Assembly (NCBI GenBank): GCA_027069385.1
Contig: JALXER010000267.1
Coordinates: forward strand, 1 to 14,769
DNA: 14,769 nt
From: Paracoccaceae bacterium
GTDB lineage: Bacteria; Pseudomonadota; Alphaproteobacteria; Rhodobacterales; Rhodobacteraceae
Reading direction: 5' to 3'
Part shown: piece by piece, positions 1 through 7,312 of the stretch
Numbering within the stretch: position 1 is the first letter of the stretch
Layout: each line of letters begins with the position of its first letter
Program-made: the position numbers and the translations under genes
The notes under the pieces: model-generated
The model's database searches: none
What the model saw: only the letters and a program-made list of their open reading frames with translations
What the model was told of the DNA's origin: nothing

Positions 1-20
1 CTGTTTGGCTTGCCAAACAG
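1..20. promoter_or_regulatory. Perfect 9-bp palindrome at the left edge (possible operator)
   Basis: CTGTTTGGC (1-9) and GCCAAACAG (12-20) are exact reverse complements separated by TT. No T-run follows, so it does not look like an intrinsic terminator, and the symmetry suits a dimeric repressor site. It lies 140 bases before the aminotransferase start. It touches the window edge, so it could also belong to an upstream gene end. The symmetry is observed; the operator role is inference. Confidence 0.35.
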
Positions 21-71
21 GGTTGACGACGGGCGGGGGAGTTCCGGGATTGGTGCGGTTTTCATTATGGA

Positions 72-99
72 TTGTCATTTTTTCAGCGGGGCCTAAAGT
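72..99 (+). promoter_or_regulatory. Possible sigma-70-type promoter for the aminotransferase
   Basis: TTGTCA (72-77) matches the -35 consensus at five of six positions. TAAAGT (94-99) matches the -10 at four of six, with a 16-nt spacer. Transcription would start near 106 and leave a leader of about 54 nt before the ATG at 160. This is a consensus match only. Confidence 0.3.
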
Positions 100-159
100 A
101 ATGCATCACCGGTAATTGCGCCTATCGTGCCAGAATCGAACTGTTTAAAGGAATTCCAA

Positions 160-1368
160 ATGCCACGTCCTTCGATCAACCCTGTTATGGCACAGGTTTT
201 CGCGCCACCGGTAATGGAGGCGCGGCGGTGGCTTGACGGGGTACGGTTTACACCCGAATTTCCGTTGCTCAATCTGTCGCAAGCCGCGCCGGTCGATCCA
301 CCACCCGAGGCGTTGCGACAGGAACTGGCGCGCGTGGCCATGGAAGCGGATTCGCATCTATACGGGCCAGTGCTGGGCTTGCCCGCACTGCGCAGCGAGA
401 TCGCCCTGCAATGGTCGGCAGCCTATGGCGGGGATATTGACGCGAGCGATGTGGCAATTACCTCGGGGTGCAATCAGGCGTTTTGTGCGGCGGTGGCTTC
501 GGTTGCGGGAGCAGGCGATGCGGTCATGCTGCCGATGCCGTGGTATTTCAATCACAAGATGTGGCTGGACATGACCGGCATTGAAACACGCGCCCTGCCC
601 TGCGGGCCAGGTATGCTGCCCGATATCGATGCGGCGCGGGCAATGATAGACACGGGACTCAAAGCGATCGTGCTGGTTACCCCCAACAACCCGACCGGCG
701 CAGAATATCCTGACAGCCTGATGCACGCCTTTGCTCAACTGGCCCGCGAGGCCGGAATAGCTTTGATCATCGACGAGACCTATCGCGACTTTCACAGCAA
801 AACAGGCGCTCCGCATACGCTATTTCAGGACGCAGATTGGCGCAACGAGGTGATCCATCTTTACTCGTTTTCCAAGGTATTCCGGCTGACCGGCCATCGG
901 GTCGGGGCGATGATTGCCGCGCCTGAACGGCTGGCAGAGGCTGAAAAATTTCTGGACACGGTAGCGATTTGCCCGAACCAACTGGGCCAGAAAGCCGCGC
1001 TGTTTGGTTTGCAAAACCTGGGGCGGTTTGTGGCGCGGGAACGCGATGTGGTCCTTGGCCGGCTGGAGCGGGTCAAAGCGGGCATTTCAGGGCTGAAAGG
1101 CTGGAAACTGCTGGGGGCCGGCGCCTATTTTGCCTATCTGGAACACCCCTATCCGACGGATTCGAACCTTCTGGCGCAACGGCTGGTGCGCGAACAGGCG
1201 CTATTGCTTTTGCCAGGCACCATGTTCATGCCCCCCGATGCGGGCGGCGAGCGACAATTGCGAGTGGCATTTGCCAATGCGGATGATGCGGGCATCGATA
1301 CGTTGTTCGAGCGTTTGGCTGCATTTGACCTTTCTGACCCAGCGGAATCCCGCGATTCCGCGGGATGA
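160..1368 (+). CDS. PLP-dependent aminotransferase, class I/II (fold type I)
   Basis: Pyridoxal-phosphate aminotransferase of 402 residues, predicted cytosolic, moving an amino group between an amino acid and a 2-oxo acid. The substrate cannot be read from the sequence. Visible family marks, numbered from the ATG at 160, are NNPTG (176-180), the cofactor-pairing Asp205 in IIDETY, the Schiff-base Lys239 in SFSKVFRLTG, Arg247 in GHRVG and the carboxylate-binding Arg in QLRVAFA near the C-terminus. The frame is open from a GTG at 127, but AAAGGA at 147-152 lies 7 nt before the ATG at 160, so that start is preferred. An 8-bp hairpin (1347-1366) covers the last codons and part of the TGA stop. The gene is followed by a hairpin-rich stretch and then ppiD-trpE. 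Class assignment is firm; the pathway is unknown. Confidence 0.9.
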   Translation: MPRPSINPVMAQVFAPPVMEARRWLDGVRFTPEFPLLNLSQAAPVDPPPEALRQELARVAMEADSHLYGPVLGLPALRSEIALQWSAAYGGDIDASDVAITSGCNQAFCAAVASVAGAGDAVMLPMPWYFNHKMWLDMTGIETRALPCGPGMLPDIDAARAMIDTGLKAIVLVTPNNPTGAEYPDSLMHAFAQLAREAGIALIIDETYRDFHSKTGAPHTLFQDADWRNEVIHLYSFSKVFRLTGHRVGAMIAAPERLAEAEKFLDTVAICPNQLGQKAALFGLQNLGRFVARERDVVLGRLERVKAGISGLKGWKLLGAGAYFAYLEHPYPTDSNLLAQRLVREQALLLLPGTMFMPPDAGGERQLRVAFANADDAGIDTLFERLAAFDLSDPAESRDSAG

Positions 1369-1513
1369 GTCCAACCAGCCCCCGATGGGGGCTGGCGATT
1401 GGCGCGTGGGGCTGGCCTTGGGCGCAACCCGCCCCGAATGGGGCGTCGATGAGGCGGGGGGCACCCCCCGCGCCGAAGCGAAGCTCCGACATGTCGGCTG
1501 GCGTGCCGTTTTT
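1347..1513 (+). other. Array of GC-rich hairpins between aminotransferase and ppiD
   Basis: The 211 bases between the aminotransferase and ppiD hold a run of perfect inverted repeats: ATCCCGCG/CGCGGGAT (1347-1354 with 1359-1366), CCAGCCCCC/GGGGGCTGG (1375-1383 with 1387-1395), CGCCCC/GGGGCG (1430-1435 with 1440-1445), GCGGGGG/CCCCCGC (1454-1460 with 1465-1471) and the palindrome CCGACATGTCGG (1486-1497). A fifth possible stem, CGGC/GCCG (1495-1498 with 1505-1508), is followed directly by five T (1509-1513) and shares bases with the palindrome, so the two exclude each other. It may be terminators, an attenuator, or a Rhodobacterales intergenic repeat. The pairings are observed; the function is not known. 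Confidence 0.6.
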
Positions 1514-1592
1514 GCCTTGTCACCCTGCCCGGCAAGCAATACAAACTTGCCTGAACCTCAAGCAAGGAAACCGCGTGTTATGGCATTTATGA
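1365..1592 (+). CDS. Putative Trp-rich small ORF bridging aminotransferase and ppiD (possible leader)
   Basis: This is a 75-codon frame whose ATG overlaps the aminotransferase stop (ATGA, 1365-1368) and whose TGA lies 10-12 bases inside ppiD, so an unbroken chain of translation could run from the aminotransferase to trpE. Codons 8, 15, 17 and 19 (1386, 1407, 1413, 1419) are all TGG, which is four Trp in 12 codons, followed by stable hairpins. That resembles the logic of a trp attenuator leader. Against a real gene: the peptide is long for a leader, no SD of its own is seen, later codons include rare ones (ATA, AGG, CGA), the protein matches no family I know, and G-rich repeat DNA gives TGG codons by chance. 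I list it as a hypothesis only. Confidence 0.22.
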   Translation: MSPTSPRWGLAIGAWGWPWAQPAPNGASMRRGAPPAPKRSSDMSAGVPFLPCHPARQAIQTCLNLKQGNRVLWHL

Positions 1593-3448
1593 AATCCAAG
1601 GGCTCCAACATAGTGATGTGGCTGATCATGGCCTTGCTGGTCATCGGGCTGGGCGGGTTTGGCCTGACCGGAGCCTTTCGGGGGACCGGCAGCAGCGCCA
1701 TTGCCACGGTCGGCAGTCAAGAGGTCAAGGCGCAAACCTATTATTCCGCCGTGCAACGCAGCATCAGCCAGATGTCACAGCAGTTCGGTATGCCGATCAG
1801 CATTGAACAGGCGCGCCTTGCGGGTATTGACCGCAGCACCCTGCGCCAGTTGATCGGCTCGGCAGCACTGGCCGATCAGGCCGACCAGTTGACCCTGTCG
1901 GTGGGCAATCAGGCGGTGCGCGACGCGCTGCTTGCCAGCCCGGCCTTTCAAGGGCTGACCGGCACATTCGATCAGGACACCTATGATTTCGCCCTTAGCC
2001 AGCAAAATCTGACCCGCAGCGAATACGAGGCCAGCCTGCGCGAATCACTGGTGCAGAACCTGATCGCCGATAGTCTGGCCAGCGGTACGCTGGACAATGC
2101 GCAGGCCGCCGCCACCCTGATGGCCTATCTGGGCGAGACCCGCGGCATTTCATGGGCGGTACTGGACCCGTCCGACATGCTCGACAGCATTGCCCCGCCC
2201 GACGAGGCCGCTATCCAGCAGTTTTACGATGACAATCCCGACCTGTTTACCGTGCCCGAAACCCGCCAGATCACCTATGTTGCGCTGACGCCGGACATGA
2301 TCGCCGAAACAACCGACATCGACGAATCCCTGATCACCGCCGAATACGAGGCCCGCTCGGCGCGCTATAACATCCCGTCCAGCCGTATTGTTGACCGGAT
2401 CATATTCACAGATGCTGCCGAGGCGCAGGCCGCCTTGGACCGGATCAACGCTGGCGAGGCCGATTTTGACGCCATCGCGCAGGAACGCGGTCTGACTGCC
2501 AGCGATATTGCTCTTGGGCTGGTCCTGCCCAATCAGGTTTCCCCTGCCACGCGCGAATTGCTGTTTGCAACGCAGGAACCGGGGGTCTATGGGCCGGTGG
2601 AATCCGACCTTGGTCCGGAGCTTTATCGGGTCAATGCCGTGATCGCCGAACAGGTGACCCCGCTGGACGAAGTCCATGACGCAATCGCCCATGATCTTGC
2701 CCTGTCACAGGCGGGGAACGTCATTGCCAATATCATTCCGGATATCGAGGATCTGGTCGCGGGCGGGGTTACGCTCGAAGAAATTGCCGACGAGACAGCG
2801 ATGCAACTGGCGACGATCGACTTTAATGGCCTGTCCGAAGAGGAAATCGCCCAGGACCCGAAATTCCGTCAGGAAGCCGTCGAGGCCGAAATCGGCGAGG
2901 AGCGCGACCTTCAGGAACTGGAAAACCAGGGCATTTTCGTGCTGCGGGTTGACGGCGTCACCCCCGAATTCCTGCAACCGCTGGAAGATGCGCGCCAGAT
3001 CGCCATTGACGGGGCCAAAGCCGTTGCCGCCCATGCGGCCGAACTGGAGCGCGCCCAGACCTTTAAGTCGCTGCTTGAAAACGGTGCCGATTTCGCCGCC
3101 ACCATGGCCGCCAGCGATATTCAGGTGTTCAGCAGCAATAACATCACCCGCCGCGCGCCCGAACAGCAATTGCCCCAGAACGCTGCTATCGGCCTGTTCG
3201 ATCTGGCCGCCGGTGATTCGGCTATCTATGAGGATCAGGGCCTGATCTATCTGGTAAAGGTCGATCGGGTTGACCCGTTCAATCCGGAAATCGGCGACAA
3301 CGCGCAGGCGCTGGCCTCGGTCGAGACCCAGCTGTCCGACGGGATCAACAACGACATATTTTCTATTTATGCCAATACGTTGATCAACGACGCCAATGTC
3401 ACCGTCAATCAGGGTCTGGTCGAACAGATCCTGTCGCAACTGCGTTGA
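1580..3448 (+). CDS. ppiD: PpiD/SurA-like membrane-anchored periplasmic folding factor
   Basis: A 622-residue protein with a short basic N-terminus, one membrane segment (about residues 10-32) and a long periplasmic part. That is the build of PpiD, an inner-membrane-anchored chaperone that helps newly exported proteins fold. A SurA-type N-terminal helical region (about 35-200) precedes a parvulin-like stretch (about 250-355). The usual catalytic His of active parvulins is not seen: the first strand reads IVDRIIF, so it may act as a chaperone rather than an isomerase, as is also thought for the E. coli PpiD parvulin domain. The ATG at 1580 follows AAGGA (1564-1568) by 11 nt; an in-frame ATG at 1589 is the alternative. 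The frame stays open upstream to 1130, but that part overlaps the aminotransferase and is not coding. trpE begins 4 nt after its stop, so the two are probably co-transcribed. Confidence 0.85.
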   Translation: MAFMKSKGSNIVMWLIMALLVIGLGGFGLTGAFRGTGSSAIATVGSQEVKAQTYYSAVQRSISQMSQQFGMPISIEQARLAGIDRSTLRQLIGSAALADQADQLTLSVGNQAVRDALLASPAFQGLTGTFDQDTYDFALSQQNLTRSEYEASLRESLVQNLIADSLASGTLDNAQAAATLMAYLGETRGISWAVLDPSDMLDSIAPPDEAAIQQFYDDNPDLFTVPETRQITYVALTPDMIAETTDIDESLITAEYEARSARYNIPSSRIVDRIIFTDAAEAQAALDRINAGEADFDAIAQERGLTASDIALGLVLPNQVSPATRELLFATQEPGVYGPVESDLGPELYRVNAVIAEQVTPLDEVHDAIAHDLALSQAGNVIANIIPDIEDLVAGGVTLEEIADETAMQLATIDFNGLSEEEIAQDPKFRQEAVEAEIGEERDLQELENQGIFVLRVDGVTPEFLQPLEDARQIAIDGAKAVAAHAAELERAQTFKSLLENGADFAATMAASDIQVFSSNNITRRAPEQQLPQNAAIGLFDLAAGDSAIYEDQGLIYLVKVDRVDPFNPEIGDNAQALASVETQLSDGINNDIFSIYANTLINDANVTVNQGLVEQILSQLR

Positions 3449-3452
3449 CGCC

Positions 3453-4967
3453 ATGAAGCTATCGCCCGGATTTGACGAATTTGCCCGTGGTTTTGACGCA
3501 GGCGCCAATCAGGTGATCTGGACCCGGATCGTCGCCGATCTGGATACGCCGGTCTCGCTGATGCTAAAGCTGACGCAGGCGCGCAAGGACAGCTTTGTGC
3601 TCGAATCCGTGACCGGTGGCGATGTGCGCGGGCGCTATTCGATCATCGGCATGAAACCCGATCTGGTCTGGGAATGCCATGGCACCACGGCGCGGCTCAA
3701 CCGGTCGGCGCGGTTTGACGATCAGGCTTTTGTCACCGAAACCGCCGATCCGCTGACCAGCCTGCGCGCCCTAATCGAGGAAAGCAAAATCGAGCTGCCC
3801 GATGACCTGCCCCCGATGGCGGCAGGGCTTTTTGGCTATCTGGGCTATGACATGATCAGGCTGGTAGAGCACCTGCCCGACGTGAACCCCGACACGCTGA
3901 ACCTGCCCGATGCGGTTATGCAGCGCCCGACGATCATCGTGGTGGTGGACGGGGTTAAGGGCGAGGTCACGGTGATCAGCCCGGCATGGGCCAATTCGGG
4001 GCTGACCGCGCGCGCCGCCTATGCGCAGGCCGCCGAACGTGTGGCCGATGCGGTGCGCGAATTCGACCGGCCGGTGCGCGGTGAAATTCATGACGTAGCC
4101 AGCGGTGCCGCGCCCGATCCGGTCAGCAACATGACCAGGGCGGAATATTTCGAGGTGGTCGAAAAGGCCAAAGAATACATCCGCGCCGGTGATATTTTTC
4201 AGGTGGTGCCCAGCCAGCGCTGGTCGCAGGAATTTGACCTGCCGCCCTTTGCCCTGTATCGCGCATTGCGCCGCACCAACCCGTCGCCCTATATGTTCTA
4301 TTTCAACTTTGGCGGCTTCCAGATCGTCGGGGCCAGCCCCGAGATTCTGGTGCAGGTCAAGGGCAAGCAGGTGACTATTCGCCCGATTGCCGGCACGCGG
4401 GTGCGCGGCGCGACCGAGGCCGAGGATCAGGCGCTGGAGGCCGATCTGCTGGCCGACCCCAAAGAGCGGGCCGAACATCTGATGTTGCTCGACCTTGGGC
4501 GCAACGACGTGGGGCGGGTGGCGAAAATCGGCACGGTTGACCCCAATGAACAGTTCATCATAGAGCGTTACAGCCATGTCATGCACATCGTTTCCAACGT
4601 GCGCGGCGAGCTGCGCGAGGATCAGGACGCCCTGAGCGCCCTTCTGGCCGGTCTGCCCGCCGGTACGGTCTCGGGTGCCCCCAAGGTGCGCGCGATGGAG
4701 ATCATCGACGAGCTGGAAAAAGAGAAACGCGGCGTCTATGGCGGCGGCTTTGGCTATTTCTCGGCCGGGGGTGATATGGATATCTGCATCGCGCTGCGCA
4801 CCGCGGTGATCAAGGACAAGGTGTTATATGTGCAGGCCGGTGGCGGCGTGGTCTATGACAGCGACCCGCAGGCCGAGTATGAAGAAACCGTCAACAAATC
4901 CAAGGCGTTAAAAACGGCGGCGAAATCGGCGCAACTGTTTGTCGATTCACGGTTTTCCAACTCCTGA
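3453..4967 (+). CDS. trpE: Anthranilate synthase component I (TrpE)
   Basis: Large subunit of anthranilate synthase (504 residues, usual length). It converts chorismate to anthranilate with ammonia supplied by TrpG, the first committed step of tryptophan synthesis, in the cytosol. The N-terminal regulatory part has LES at residues 50-52, at the place of the tryptophan feedback motif. The chorismate-binding domain shows DIFQVVPSQRW (about 246-256), LLDLGRNDVGRV, SHVMHIVSNVRG and AGLPAGTVSGAPKVRAME (about 399-416). The ATG at 3453 is 4 nt after the ppiD stop and has no clear SD, which suggests coupling to ppiD translation. It ends 2 nt from the convergent glycerate kinase gene, with no space for a terminator between them. 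Its partner trpG lies about 7.5 kb downstream at 12463. Confidence 0.97.
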   Translation: MKLSPGFDEFARGFDAGANQVIWTRIVADLDTPVSLMLKLTQARKDSFVLESVTGGDVRGRYSIIGMKPDLVWECHGTTARLNRSARFDDQAFVTETADPLTSLRALIEESKIELPDDLPPMAAGLFGYLGYDMIRLVEHLPDVNPDTLNLPDAVMQRPTIIVVVDGVKGEVTVISPAWANSGLTARAAYAQAAERVADAVREFDRPVRGEIHDVASGAAPDPVSNMTRAEYFEVVEKAKEYIRAGDIFQVVPSQRWSQEFDLPPFALYRALRRTNPSPYMFYFNFGGFQIVGASPEILVQVKGKQVTIRPIAGTRVRGATEAEDQALEADLLADPKERAEHLMLLDLGRNDVGRVAKIGTVDPNEQFIIERYSHVMHIVSNVRGELREDQDALSALLAGLPAGTVSGAPKVRAMEIIDELEKEKRGVYGGGFGYFSAGGDMDICIALRTAVIKDKVLYVQAGGGVVYDSDPQAEYEETVNKSKALKTAAKSAQLFVDSRFSNS

Positions 4968-4969
4968 CA

Positions 4970-6073
4970 CTAGCGGATAAGCGCGATCAGCAGGTCCATC
5001 ACATTCGTGCCGGTCGGGCCGGTGATCAGCACATCGCCATTCCGGCGCAGATAACTGCCCGCATCGGCGCGTTGCAGGGCCGATATGGCATCGGGGGCAA
5101 AGCTCTGGCCGTCAACCACCGCCCCCGCCGCGTCGTTCGGCCCGTCGGTGCCATCGGTGCCGGCCACCAGAATGCTGATGCGCAGATCACCGGCAATTTG
5201 CGCGGCCAAGGCCAGCGCCAGCGCCTGATTGCGCCCGCCAAGGCCGGGGTCGGGGGGCAGCTTGATGGTCGGCTCTCCGCCCATGATACAGATGCCAGGG
5301 GGCGCGGATTTCAGCGTCGCCGCGATTGAACGGGCCAGCGCGAACACATCGTCATAAAGCGATTCCTGATTGCAATGCACCGGCAGCCCCATGGCGCGGG
5401 CCGCATCCGCAACCGCATTTCGGGCGGTTTCATTGGTTGCAACCAGTTTCAGGTCAACGGCGCATCTCACCCGCTTGGGATCGCCAATCCCCGACCCGAT
5501 CGTGCCGATCGCATCGCCCTGAACGTCGGAAATCGCGCAAATGGTAAGCCGCGCCCCGCGAAATCCGGCCAGCAGGCGGCCATCCTTTATGCGCGACTGT
5601 TGTTTGCGCGCCGCGTTGATCTGCGCGATATCGGCCCCCGAGGCAAGCAGGGCATCACTGCGCGCCTGCAACCCGGCCAGCGTTTGCCCTTCGGGCAGGT
5701 CTTCGGCAAGCGCCGACGCGCCCCCCGATACCAGCAGCAACAACCGCGACCCTTCGGGCATCTGCGCCACGGCCTCGCGCAATTCCTGTCCGGCCCTAAG
5801 CGAGGCCGCATCGGGGACCGGATGCGCCGCCTCGATCACCTTGGCGCGCAACCCCTCGGGCGTGTGGCCGGTTTTGGTCACCACCAGCGCCGGAATATCG
5901 TGGCCAAACAGGTCTTGCGCCCCCAGACACATGTCGCCCGCCGCCTTGCCAACCGCGATAATCCGGTCAGGGGGGCGCGCCCCTTGCAACGCCCGCGCAA
6001 CCGCGGCCCTGCCCCCGACCGCCGCAATTCCGGCCTGAAACAGGTCAACCAGCACATCGCGCGCCGGGGTCAA
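4970..6073 (-). CDS. Glycerate kinase, type 2 (DUF4147/MOFRL family)
   Basis: Phosphorylates glycerate with ATP; the family (GckA/TtuD) usually gives 2-phosphoglycerate for glycolysis or the serine cycle. Marks are the N-terminal GKAAGDMCLGA (about 42-52), the LLLVSGGASAL loop (about 107-117), INAARKQQSRIKDGRL in the middle and the C-terminal MOFRL-type GGRNQALALALA and AGTDGTDGPNDAAGA. At 367 residues it is shorter than many relatives of about 420. No ATG lies near the N-terminus. The best start is TTG at 6073, whose bases form TTGA with the puuD stop (a 4-nt overlap), so translation is probably coupled; a GTG at codon 7 is the alternative. It is the last gene of the pnp-SDR-puuD operon, where it could use glycerate derived from glyoxylate released by ureide breakdown. 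That link is inference. Confidence 0.88.
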   Translation of the reverse strand: MTPARDVLVDLFQAGIAAVGGRAAVARALQGARPPDRIIAVGKAAGDMCLGAQDLFGHDIPALVVTKTGHTPEGLRAKVIEAAHPVPDAASLRAGQELREAVAQMPEGSRLLLLVSGGASALAEDLPEGQTLAGLQARSDALLASGADIAQINAARKQQSRIKDGRLLAGFRGARLTICAISDVQGDAIGTIGSGIGDPKRVRCAVDLKLVATNETARNAVADAARAMGLPVHCNQESLYDDVFALARSIAATLKSAPPGICIMGGEPTIKLPPDPGLGGRNQALALALAAQIAGDLRISILVAGTDGTDGPNDAAGAVVDGQSFAPDAISALQRADAGSYLRRNGDVLITGPTGTNVMDLLIALIR

Positions 6074-7296
6074 AGAGCCGATTCCCCCTCGAACCAGTCG
6101 ATGATTACGCGGCGCTGTTCGGGTTCCATAAAGTTATAGTTGCCCGGCGGCATGGCGTGGCTGCGACCGGCCCACAGATAGATGTTTTGCGCCTGCATCG
6201 CCACTTGCGCCTCGGTTTCCAGCAGCACCCCGCGCGGCGTCTGGTAAACCCCGTCCACATAGGGTTCGGCCGCGTGACACATCACGCAATTGCCCTGCAC
6301 CGTGTCATAGACCTCGGCAAATTGCGGCGCGTCCAGCAGGCGTTGCTGGCGCGGCGACAGGGACGAAAGCGCGGGCTCGGCCCCCTCGTCCGGCAGCATC
6401 GACAGCGCCACAATTGCCCCGAACAGCGCCGCCGTCACCGCCCATGTCCACAGCGGATTACCGGCGCGGGCATGGCGCGAGTTGAAATAATGCCGGATGC
6501 TGACACCCATCAGAAACACCAGCGAGGCAATGATCCAGTTATACTGCGTGGCAAAGGCCATCGGGTAATGGTTCGAGATCATCAGGAACAGCACCGGCAG
6601 GGTCAGATAGTTGTTATGGGTAGAACGCTGCTTGGCGATTTTACCATATTTCGGGTCCGGCGTGCGGCCTGCAATCAGGTCGGCCACAACGATTTTCTGG
6701 TTGGGAATAATCACCAGAAACACGTTCGCCGACATGATGGTAGCGGTAATCGCCCCCAGATGCAAAAACGCCGCGCGCCCCGAAAACACATGCACATAGC
6801 CCCACGCCATCGCCACCAGCATCATATAAAGCAGGATCATCAGCCGCGTGTTGTTATCGCCGAATCTGGACTTGCAAATCAGGTCATAGACCAGCCACGC
6901 CACCACGATAGAGACCAGCGAAATACCAATCGCCACCGTGCCGGTAATATCCATCACGTTGACATCGACCAGATACAGGTCGGCGCCCATGTAATAGACA
7001 AAAAACAGCATGCCAAAGCCGCTTAGCCATGTGGCATAGCTTTCCCATTTGAACCAGGTCAGATGCTCGGGCATCTTTTCGGGGGCAACCATGTATTTCT
7101 GGATATGGTAAAAGCCGCCGCCATGCACCTGCCATTCTTCTCCGTTGGCACGCGGGGGCAAGGGCACGTCGCGGCGCAGGCCAAGGTCAAGCGCGATGAA
7201 ATAGAAAGAGGAGCCGATCCACGCAATACCGGTAACGATGTGCAGCCAGCGCATGGCGAACTCGCCCCAGTCCCAAAGTATAAGATATTCGTTCAT
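6070..7296 (-). CDS. puuD: Membrane urate hydroxylase with C-terminal cytochrome c (PuuD)
   Basis: A 408-residue inner-membrane protein of the PuuD family, which oxidises urate to 5-hydroxyisourate and passes electrons to a fused cytochrome c rather than making hydrogen peroxide as soluble uricase does. Several hydrophobic segments fill about residues 10-315, and conserved His residues appear early (WLHIVTGIAWIGSSFYF). The C-terminal domain carries the heme motif CVMCH (Cys337, Cys340, His341) and a likely axial Met382 in AMPPGNYN, so heme attachment should be on the periplasmic side. The ATG at 7296 follows AGGA by 11 nt. Its stop overlaps the glycerate kinase start, and 16 nt separate it from the SDR upstream. 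Hydroxyisourate hydrolase, OHCU decarboxylase and allantoinase genes are not in the window. Confidence 0.93.
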   Translation of the reverse strand: MNEYLILWDWGEFAMRWLHIVTGIAWIGSSFYFIALDLGLRRDVPLPPRANGEEWQVHGGGFYHIQKYMVAPEKMPEHLTWFKWESYATWLSGFGMLFFVYYMGADLYLVDVNVMDITGTVAIGISLVSIVVAWLVYDLICKSRFGDNNTRLMILLYMMLVAMAWGYVHVFSGRAAFLHLGAITATIMSANVFLVIIPNQKIVVADLIAGRTPDPKYGKIAKQRSTHNNYLTLPVLFLMISNHYPMAFATQYNWIIASLVFLMGVSIRHYFNSRHARAGNPLWTWAVTAALFGAIVALSMLPDEGAEPALSSLSPRQQRLLDAPQFAEVYDTVQGNCVMCHAAEPYVDGVYQTPRGVLLETEAQVAMQAQNIYLWAGRSHAMPPGNYNFMEPEQRRVIIDWFEGESAL

Positions 7297-7312
7297 GTTG
7301 TGTGCTTTCCTG

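Noticed and set aside
1130..1579. Open frame running into ppiD from inside the aminotransferase
   Set aside because: It overlaps well-supported aminotransferase codons in another frame and the hairpin region. The PpiD protein, with its membrane anchor, clearly begins at 1580 after an SD-like AAGGA.
2705..3508. 267-codon - strand frame opposite ppiD
   Set aside because: Shadow frame of GC-rich coding DNA; no family motif, and it crosses the ppiD-trpE junction.
3771..4586. 271-codon - strand frame opposite trpE
   Set aside because: Antisense to highly conserved TrpE codons, with no SD or recognisable domain.
6157..7026. 289-codon + strand frame opposite puuD
   Set aside because: It is antisense to a gene with clear family motifs, has His/Arg/Gln-rich shadow composition and shows no start signal.
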